In this document: piece by piece, positions 1 to 4,264 of the stretch | Numbering within the stretch: position 1 is the stretch's first letter | How the letters are laid out: each line of letters opens with the position of its first letter | Source of the DNA: Pseudomonadota bacterium | Lineage (GTDB): Bacteria > Pseudomonadota > Gammaproteobacteria > Xanthomonadales > Rhodanobacteraceae | Direction: 5' to 3' | Length of the DNA: 9,478 bases | Assembly (NCBI GenBank): GCA_018241165.1 | Contig: JAFEEK010000169.1 | Coordinates: 1-9,478, forward strand | The notes under the pieces: generated by a model | What the model saw: only the letters and a program-made list of their open reading frames with translations | Database searches by the model: none | What the model was told of the DNA's origin: nothing | Made by a program: the position numbers and the translations under genes

Positions 1-609
1 CGCGGCATCGCCCAGCAAAGTGGCTTGCGCCGCCTGCGCTTCGCCGAGTGCGAGCGCGGCCAGATCGCGTTCGGGCGCCGAGATGTCGCCAACCGTGAGG
101 CGTTGCGCGGCCAACGTGTCGAAGCGCTGCATCAGATCGAGCCGATGCTGGCCCAGTTGCGCCTGGCGTTGCGCGATGATCGTTGCCGTCCACGCCCGCA
201 GCCAATGCGCGGCCAGGTCGCGGCGCGCGATCTCGAACGCGGATTCGCCCGCCTGCAATACCGCAGCGCCTTCGGCAGCGCGCGCACGGCGCTTGCCGGA
301 AACATCCAGGGTCAGGCCGATGCTCGCGCTGCGCCGATCCACATCCGCGTTCTCCGCATCCAGCGACAGGGTGGGGTTGTACAGCGGTTGCTGCGACGCG
401 CGTTCGCGCGCGCGCGCGGCATCGAGATCGGCGCGCGCGGCGCGAATCTGCGGACTGGAATCCCACAGCGCATGCAGGCTATCGCGCAACGCGGATGAAC
501 TGGCGCCGCGTAACGCCAGCGTTTCGGCGGCATCCGGCGCCTGCGCCAGCGTCGCATCGGATGCAAGGAAAATGGTGGCGCACGCCAGCGCCGAACGCAA
601 CGACAACAT
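1..609 (-). CDS. CzcC/TolC-type outer-membrane efflux protein, N-terminal part (cut by left edge)
   Basis: The reading frame stays open from the ATG at 609 down to the window edge, giving 203 residues without a stop. Members of this family usually have a little over 400 residues, so about half is visible. Residues 1-23 look like a signal peptide (MLSLRSALACATIFLASDATLAQ in two parts: a short polar start, then a hydrophobic stretch ending in ATLA-Q). The mature part is alanine- and arginine-rich and helical, with YNPTLSLDAEN around residues 75-85 and LTLDVSGKRRARAAEG around 97-112. These match the N-terminal repeat of CzcC-like trimeric outer-membrane channels that work with RND pumps such as CzcBA. 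An AGGAG ribosome-binding site lies six bases before the ATG. The CopL-like gene 68 bp upstream on the same strand supports a metal-efflux role. The pump genes, if present, lie outside the window, and the metal cannot be told from this sequence. Confidence 0.82.
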   Translation of the reverse strand, partial: MLSLRSALACATIFLASDATLAQAPDAAETLALRGASSSALRDSLHALWDSSPQIRAARADLDAARARERASQQPLYNPTLSLDAENADVDRRSASIGLTLDVSGKRRARAAEGAAVLQAGESAFEIARRDLAAHWLRAWTATIIAQRQAQLGQHRLDLMQRFDTLAAQRLTVGDISAPERDLAALALGEAQAAQATLLGDAA

Positions 610-677
610 GGGAATCTCCTGAAAACCAAGGCACGAGGCGACGCACCGCTCGCGCGGGCGTCACGCAGCAAGGGGAT

Positions 678-1049
678 TCAGGCGATGATCGGAGGGCGCA
701 GCGCGGATGCCGCGTGCGCGGGGGTGTAGCGCGACGTATCGAAAGGCAAATGCGCCGTCGTGGCGATTACGCTGCGCACGACGATCGCATTGGATGGAAC
801 CGGGGTGGCGTGGGCGCACGTGCAATGGCAGTCGCCCGCTTCGCCGAGAAGGCAAGCTTCGTTTGCGTTGGCATCGTCCAGCGCAACGGTTGCGATCGCT
901 GCGCCGCCGGAGCTGACGCAAGCCTTGGCCGCATCGGCCATGCACACCGTGCCCGCAAAAAACTTGAACAGCAGCGTCGCCACGCACACTAGCCACAGCC
1001 CGCGATGAGCGCGCAGGCGTGCAATGATCGGGGAACGGCAATGCGTCAT
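678..1049 (-). CDS. Small exported Cys/His-rich protein, CopL-like, upstream of an efflux gene
   Basis: This encodes 123 residues. Residues 1-18 are basic and residues 18-40 form a hydrophobic segment (LWLVCVATLLFKFFAG) ending in MADA, which fits a signal peptide cleaved near residue 40 and a periplasmic product. A compact cysteine/histidine cluster, GDCHCTCAHA, sits at residues 72-81, with further Cys at 44 and 66. The protein ends in LRPPIIA. From memory, CopL family metal-binding regulatory proteins of xanthomonads have the same plan: a signal peptide, a C-x-C-type cluster, and a C-terminal RPPI motif next to metal-resistance genes. I therefore infer metal binding or metal-responsive control of the efflux gene that follows 68 bp downstream. 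No clear Shine-Dalgarno precedes the ATG; a TACACT box lies six bases before it (see that entry). The ORF and topology are well supported, the family name only moderately. Confidence 0.62.
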   Translation of the reverse strand: MTHCRSPIIARLRAHRGLWLVCVATLLFKFFAGTVCMADAAKACVSSGGAAIATVALDDANANEACLLGEAGDCHCTCAHATPVPSNAIVVRSVIATTAHLPFDTSRYTPAHAASALRPPIIA

Positions 1050-1055
1050 GCGAAA

Positions 1056-1061
1056 AGTGTA
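1056..1061 (-). promoter_or_regulatory. Candidate -10 box (TACACT) for a leaderless CopL-like transcript
   Basis: On the minus strand the sequence reads GGCTACACT, then six bases, then the ATG at 1049. A sigma70 -10 box normally places the start site about seven bases downstream, which here is the A of the start codon, so the mRNA would have no 5' leader. This agrees with the missing Shine-Dalgarno. I see no good -35 hexamer at 16-18 bp. The same arrangement appears before map. Confidence 0.35.
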
Positions 1062-1099
1062 GCCGAAACGCGCAACGTTAGACTATCGCATTTGAATGA

Positions 1100-1121
1100 C
1101 CCGGCGCGTGCTTGCGCCGGG
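1100..1121. terminator. Perfect 8-bp GC-rich hairpin between tsf and the CopL-like gene
   Basis: The stem CCCGGCGC (1100-1107) pairs with GCGCCGGG (1114-1121) around a six-base loop. It lies 74 bp beyond the tsf stop. There is no run of T on either side, so it is not a classical intrinsic terminator. It may stall polymerase or protect the 3' end of the rpsB-tsf mRNA. Confidence 0.4.
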
Positions 1122-1160
1122 CGTCGACCTGCTTCCGACCCGGATCGTTTCAGGTCGGCG

Positions 1161-1185
1161 ACTTCCCCTGCCGAGCAGGGGAAGT
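1161..1185. terminator. Perfect 11-bp hairpin just after tsf, likely 3' end of the rpsB-tsf mRNA
   Basis: The arms ACTTCCCCTGC (1161-1171) and GCAGGGGAAGT (1175-1185) are exact inverse complements around a CGA loop. On the minus strand the stem begins only nine bases after the tsf stop codon, the usual place for an mRNA-ending structure. No U-tract follows in the tsf direction (next bases CGCCGACC), so termination may be Rho-assisted, or the stem may only stabilise the 3' end. A weaker 6-bp stem (1135-1140 with 1153-1158) lies beyond it. Confidence 0.5.
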
Positions 1186-1194
1186 GCAACGGAT

Positions 1195-2070
1195 TTACAC
1201 CTGCATCGCTTTCGCCACTTCCGCGGCGTAATCTTCCTTGACCTTCTCGATGCCTTCGCCGACGACCAGGCGCTGGAAGCCGATCACGTCGGCGCCGGCG
1301 GCCTTGGCCGCGGCTTCGACGGTCTGCTCGGTGTTGAGCACGTAGGGCTGGCCGTACAGCGTGTTCTCGTTGACGATCTTGGCGATCTTGCCGCCGATGA
1401 TCTTCTCCAGGATGTTCGCCGGCTTGGCCTTGTCCTTGTCGCTCATCTTGGCCAGTTCGATTTCCTTTTCCTTCTCGACGAAGGCGGCGGGGACGTCGCT
1501 GGCCTTGTTGTACGGCGGATTCATCGCCGCCACGTGCATGGCCACGCCACGCGCGAACTCGGCGTTGCCGCCCTTCGTTTCCACGAGTACGCCGATGCGC
1601 CCGCCGTGCAGGTAGGCGGCGATATTATTCGTGCTGCCGATGCGCACCATGCGGCGCACCTGCACGTTCTCGCCGACCTTGGCGACGAGCAAAGCACGCG
1701 TCTCCTCGACGGTCTGGCCCTGCGCGGTCCTGGCCGCCTTCAGTGCTTCGACATCGGCAGCGCCGCTGGCGAGTGCGGTGCTGGCCACTTCGTCGGCGAA
1801 CTTGATGAAGTTCTCGTCCTTGGCGACGAAATCGGTTTCCGAGTTGATTTCGACCAGCACGGCCTTGCCGCCATCCTGTGCGACCGCGATGCGGCCTTCG
1901 GCGGCGACGCGGCTGGCCTTCTTGTCGGCCTTGGCCAGGCCCTGCTTGCGCAGCCATTCGATGGCGACTTCGATGTCGCCCTTGTTTTCGGTGAGCGCTT
2001 TCTTGCACTCCATCATGCCGGCGCCGGAGCGCTCGCGCAGCTCCTTGACCATGCTTGCGGTGATTTCCAT
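1195..2070 (-). CDS. tsf: Translation elongation factor Ts
   Basis: EF-Ts exchanges GDP for GTP on EF-Tu in the cytoplasm. The 291-residue product is full length (E. coli has about 283). It opens with [20 protein letters not shown], the UBA-like N-terminal domain that docks on EF-Tu, followed by ECKKAL. The hallmark TDFV motif lies at residues 79-82, preceded by INSE and followed by AKDENF; these residues disturb the Mg2+ site of EF-Tu. The core ends in LYGQPYVL and [21 protein letters not shown], typical of the C-terminal module. GAGGAA lies four bases before the ATG at 2070, which fixes the start. It is the second gene of the rpsB-tsf operon, separated from rpsB by 146 bp filled by a REP-like repeat pair. 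pyrH, which follows tsf in E. coli, is not seen downstream. Confidence 0.98.
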   Translation of the reverse strand: MEITASMVKELRERSGAGMMECKKALTENKGDIEVAIEWLRKQGLAKADKKASRVAAEGRIAVAQDGGKAVLVEINSETDFVAKDENFIKFADEVASTALASGAADVEALKAARTAQGQTVEETRALLVAKVGENVQVRRMVRIGSTNNIAAYLHGGRIGVLVETKGGNAEFARGVAMHVAAMNPPYNKASDVPAAFVEKEKEIELAKMSDKDKAKPANILEKIIGGKIAKIVNENTLYGQPYVLNTEQTVEAAAKAAGADVIGFQRLVVGEGIEKVKEDYAAEVAKAMQV

Positions 2071-2102
2071 GGGGTTCCTCGGTTATTTGTGTCGATGCTT
2101 TT

Positions 2103-2205
2103 CCTTCTCCCGCGTGCGGGAGAAGGTGCCGGAGGCGGATGAGGGGAAGTGGAACGCCGCTATGGCGTTTCCCTCACCCGGCCCTCTCCCGCAGGCGGGA
2201 GAGGG
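2103..2205. repeat. Inverted pair of REP-like hairpins between rpsB and tsf
   Basis: Two perfect 11-bp hairpins with two-base loops face each other. The first pairs CCTTCTCCCGC (2103-2113) with GCGGGAGAAGG (2116-2126). The second pairs CCCTCTCCCGC (2182-2192) with GCGGGAGAGGG (2195-2205). Between them the halves are again inversely related: GGATGAGGGG near 2137-2146 against CCCTCACCC at 2171-2179, with a smaller stem at 2151-2172. The string CCCTCACCC..CCCTCTCCC recurs at 4203-4223, so both sites belong to one family. REP pairs like this are known to stabilise upstream mRNA or reduce downstream expression. The pair fills most of the rpsB-tsf spacer and could set the S2 to EF-Ts ratio, which is inference. 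Confidence 0.8.
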
Positions 2206-2216
2206 AGAAACGCGCG

Positions 2217-3092
2217 TTACTCTGCAGCGGCTTCGCCTTCGTCTTTCTTAGGCGCGGGCTTGCGCGGCGCCGCCTTCTTCGCGACCGGTTTGCGCGGCGC
2301 CGGCTTGTTGCGGCGGTCGTCGCGTTCGCGCGCGGCGGGCTTGGCGACCGGGTTGCCGTCGGCGTCGAGTTCGACGAACTCGTCCTTCGCGGTGGCTGCG
2401 GTGATCGGAGCCGCGGCCTTGCCTTCGAGCACGGAGTCGGCGATCGCGCGGGTGTACAACTGCACGGCGCGGATCGCGTCGTCGTTGCCCGGGATCGCGT
2501 AATCCACCAGCGACGGATCGTAGTTCGTATCGACCACGGCCACGACCGGGATGCCGAGCTTCTTGGCTTCCTTGACCGCGATGTCTTCATGACCGATGTC
2601 GATCACGAACAATGCATCCGGCAGCGCGTTCATGTTCTTGATGCCGCCGAGGGACTTCTCGAGCTTTTCCTTTTCGCGCAGCAGGCCCATCACTTCGTGC
2701 TTGACCAGCTTGTCGAAGCTGCCGTCGGTGGCCATCGCCTCGATTTCCTTCAGGCGCGAAACCGACTGCTTGACCGTGCGGAAATTCGTCAACATGCCGC
2801 CGAGCCAGCGCTGGCTGACGTAGGGCATGCCGCAACGCACGGCTTCTTCCTTGATCGCATCGCGCGCCGAACGCTTGGTGCCGACGAACAGGACGGTGCC
2901 GCGCTTTTGCGCCAGACCCGACACGAAGTTGGTCGCGTCGGTGAACAACGGCAGGGTTTTTTCCAGGTTGATGATGTGGATTCTGCCGCGCGCGCCGAAG
3001 ATGTACGGCGCCATGCGCGGGTTCCAGTAGCGGGTCTGATGGCCGAAATGCACGCCGGCTTCCAGCATCTGGCGCATGGTGACTTGAGTCAT
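2217..3092 (-). CDS. rpsB: 30S ribosomal protein S2 with a long basic C-terminal tail
   Basis: S2 is a late-joining protein of the 30S subunit. The product has 291 residues. It opens with the family signature [20 protein letters not shown] and continues with KMAPYIFG-like [18 protein letters not shown] at 102-111, and [14 protein letters not shown] at 180-193. The conserved core ends near residue 228. E. coli S2 has 241 residues, so there is a tail of about 60. Its last part (roughly 255-285) is Lys/Arg/Pro/Ala-rich with repeated APRKP units and then an acidic end. I chose the ATG at 3092 because it matches the family N-terminus and has TTGGAG eight bases upstream. An in-frame ATG at 3128 would add 12 residues ([12 protein letters not shown]) and is less likely. 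First gene of rpsB-tsf; see the promoter and leader entries for its control. Confidence 0.97.
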   Translation of the reverse strand: MTQVTMRQMLEAGVHFGHQTRYWNPRMAPYIFGARGRIHIINLEKTLPLFTDATNFVSGLAQKRGTVLFVGTKRSARDAIKEEAVRCGMPYVSQRWLGGMLTNFRTVKQSVSRLKEIEAMATDGSFDKLVKHEVMGLLREKEKLEKSLGGIKNMNALPDALFVIDIGHEDIAVKEAKKLGIPVVAVVDTNYDPSLVDYAIPGNDDAIRAVQLYTRAIADSVLEGKAAAPITAATAKDEFVELDADGNPVAKPAARERDDRRNKPAPRKPVAKKAAPRKPAPKKDEGEAAAE

Positions 3093-3262
3093 GGGATGTG
3101 CTCCAAAAAGGGACGCCACCGCTGTCATGAGCGGCGAGTCCGGGGTTAGAACCTCCACGTTTCCAGCGTTGGCGACCCGATCGCAAACGGCGTAGCGTTT
3201 GCCCCAGGCACCCCGACAACGGTATCGAAACGTGTGCGGATTTGCTCCCGGGATGGGAGCGG
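3093..3262 (-). promoter_or_regulatory. rpsB 5' leader RNA with predicted pseudoknot (S2 autoregulation element, t44-like)
   Basis: From the predicted start near 3262 to the rpsB ATG there are about 170 nt of untranslated RNA, similar to the roughly 160-nt E. coli rpsB leader where S2 represses its own operon. On the minus strand, CACGTTTC (3234-3227) can pair with GAAACGTG (3163-3156), an 8-bp stem. Inside it lies the hairpin GCAAACG/CGTTTGC (3202-3183, six-base loop). CGGGGT (3215-3210), also inside, matches ACCCCG (3146-3141) outside the stem, so the two pairings cross as a pseudoknot close upstream of the ribosome-binding site. The stems and crossing are seen directly. The link to the Rfam t44 / S2-leader family is from knowledge and position, and I could not test it with a covariance model. 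Confidence 0.65.
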
Positions 3263-3268
3263 GCGCGA

Positions 3269-3296
3269 ATTCTACAGGGTTTTCAGTCCGTTGCAA
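3269..3296 (-). promoter_or_regulatory. sigma70 promoter of the rpsB-tsf operon
   Basis: On the minus strand, TTGCAA (3296-3291) serves as the -35 and TAGAAT (3274-3269) as the -10, separated by 16 bp. Both are close to consensus, and the predicted start is near 3262. A GC-rich CGCGCCCGC stretch follows the -10; such discriminators are typical of stringently controlled ribosomal promoters. There is no other promoter of this quality in the divergent region. Confidence 0.65.
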
Positions 3297-3327
3297 ACAA
3301 AATCCGGCGTGCGATTCACTGCTCCGC

Positions 3328-3333
3328 TACAAT
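3328..3333 (+). promoter_or_regulatory. Candidate -10 box (TACAAT) for a leaderless map transcript
   Basis: CGCTACAAT is followed by six bases (AGGCGG) and the map ATG at 3340. The expected transcription start falls on the A of the ATG. A short AGG and GCGG are present, but too close to the ATG for a normal Shine-Dalgarno. No convincing -35 is seen at 16-18 bp; TTGCAA at 3291 is 31 bp away and belongs to rpsB on the other strand. Confidence 0.42.
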
Positions 3334-3339
3334 AGGCGG

Positions 3340-4107
3340 ATGCCCGTCACCATCAAGACCCCCGCTGAAATCGAGAAGATGCGCATCGCCGGCCGCCTCG
3401 CCGCCGAGGTGCTGGAACTGCTCGTGCCGCACGTCAAGGCCGGCGCCACGACCGAAGAAATCGATGCGGTCGCCTACGATCACATCGTCAATGTGCAAAA
3501 AGCGGTGCCGGCGAACGTCGGCTACAAGGGCTTTCCCAAGACTGTGTGCACGTCGGTCAACAACGTCATCTGCCACGGCATCCCGAGCCCGGGAAAAATC
3601 CTCAAGGACGGCGACATCGTCAACATCGATGTCACCGTGATCAAGGATGGCTGGCACGGCGACACCAGTCGCATGTATTTCGTCGGCGAGCCTTCCGTTC
3701 TCGCCAAGCGGCTGTGCCAGATCACGTTCGAGGCGATGATGAAGGGTATCGAGCAGGTGCGGCCCGGCGCGACGCTCGGCGATATCGGTCACGCCGTGCA
3801 GCAGCACGCCGAAAGTCATCGCTTCTCGGTGGTGCGCGAATACTGCGGGCACGGCATCGGCCGCATCTACCACGAAGATCCGCAGGTGCTGCACTACGGC
3901 CAGCGCGGGCAGGGCATGCGCCTGGAAAAAGGCATGGTGTTCACGGTCGAGCCGATGATCAATGCCGGCAAGCCGGGTACGCGCCTGCTACCGGATGGCT
4001 GGACCGTGGTCACGCGCGATCATTCGTTGTCGGCGCAGTGGGAACACACCATCGCAGTCACGGATGACGGTTTTGAAATCCTGACGCCGTGGCCGAAGGC
4101 TGCCTGA
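3340..4107 (+). CDS. map: Type I methionine aminopeptidase
   Basis: This cytoplasmic metalloenzyme removes the initiator methionine from nascent proteins. The 255-residue product has the family's pita-bread fold signatures, and all five metal ligands fall at the E. coli numbers: D97 (NIDVTV), D108 (HGDTSR), H171 (CGHGIG), E204 (TVEPM) and E235 (WEHT). The substrate-contacting H79 (ICHGIP) is also present. The protein begins MPVTIKTPAEIEKMRIAGRL, which matches family N-termini, so I use the ATG at 3340 rather than a longer in-frame extension starting at 3199. That extension would run through the promoter region and has no family match. The gene is divergent from rpsB, as in many Gammaproteobacteria, and is followed by glnD on the same strand after 157 bp holding a REP-like pair. 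Type I map is normally essential. Confidence 0.98.
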   Translation: MPVTIKTPAEIEKMRIAGRLAAEVLELLVPHVKAGATTEEIDAVAYDHIVNVQKAVPANVGYKGFPKTVCTSVNNVICHGIPSPGKILKDGDIVNIDVTVIKDGWHGDTSRMYFVGEPSVLAKRLCQITFEAMMKGIEQVRPGATLGDIGHAVQQHAESHRFSVVREYCGHGIGRIYHEDPQVLHYGQRGQGMRLEKGMVFTVEPMINAGKPGTRLLPDGWTVVTRDHSLSAQWEHTIAVTDDGFEILTPWPKAA

Positions 4108-4109
4108 CT

Positions 4110-4247
4110 CCCTTTCCCTCAAGCGCAGCTTGGGGGAGAGGGTTGGGGTGAGGGGGATGAATCGCAGGTTTCAGTAGCGCTGCGCAAATGCGTTACGCTG
4201 CCCCCTCACCCTAGCCCTCTCCCCCGACGTTTGTCGGGGGAGAGGGG
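4110..4247. repeat. Inverted pair of REP-like hairpins between map and glnD
   Basis: The first hairpin begins two bases after the map stop. A 15-bp stem with two G-U pairs joins 4110-4124 to 4128-4142 (CCCTTTCCCTCAAGC with GCTTGGGGGAGAGGG, loop GCA). The second is a perfect 14-bp stem joining 4215-4228 to 4233-4246 (CCCTCTCCCCCGAC with GTCGGGGGAGAGGG, loop GTTT). The outer flanks GGGGTGAGGGGG (about 4144-4155) and CCCCCTCACCC (4201-4211) are inverse to each other, so the two units face one another. The unit matches the one between rpsB and tsf in its CCCTCACCC...CCCTCTCCC core. The intervening 45 bp (4156-4200) hold nothing else I recognise. It may act as map 3'-end protection or attenuation before glnD. 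Confidence 0.82.
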
Positions 4248-4264
4248 ATCATGCACGGTGCCAT

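Noticed and set aside
1096..2142. Long plus-strand open frame opposite tsf
   Set aside because: The composition is typical of the antisense frame of an Ala/Glu/Lys-rich gene. It runs through the hairpins on both sides, and EF-Ts is unambiguous on the minus strand.
2139..3149. Plus-strand open frame opposite rpsB
   Set aside because: It is a shadow of rpsB with no family resemblance. It begins inside a REP-like repeat.
3093..3296. N-terminal extension of rpsB to 3296
   Set aside because: It would start upstream of the -10 box and translate the structured leader. S2 proteins begin at the ATG at 3092, which has its own ribosome-binding site.
3199..3339. 47-residue N-terminal extension of map
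   Set aside because: It reads through the rpsB promoter and the map -10 box, and type I enzymes begin at the ATG at 3340.
2103..4247. The two groups of CCCTCTCCC hairpins as a CRISPR or terminator array
   Set aside because: The units are palindromic, paired, unevenly spaced and sit only in intergenic gaps. There are no spacers of uniform length and no U-tracts, so they fit REP-like elements.
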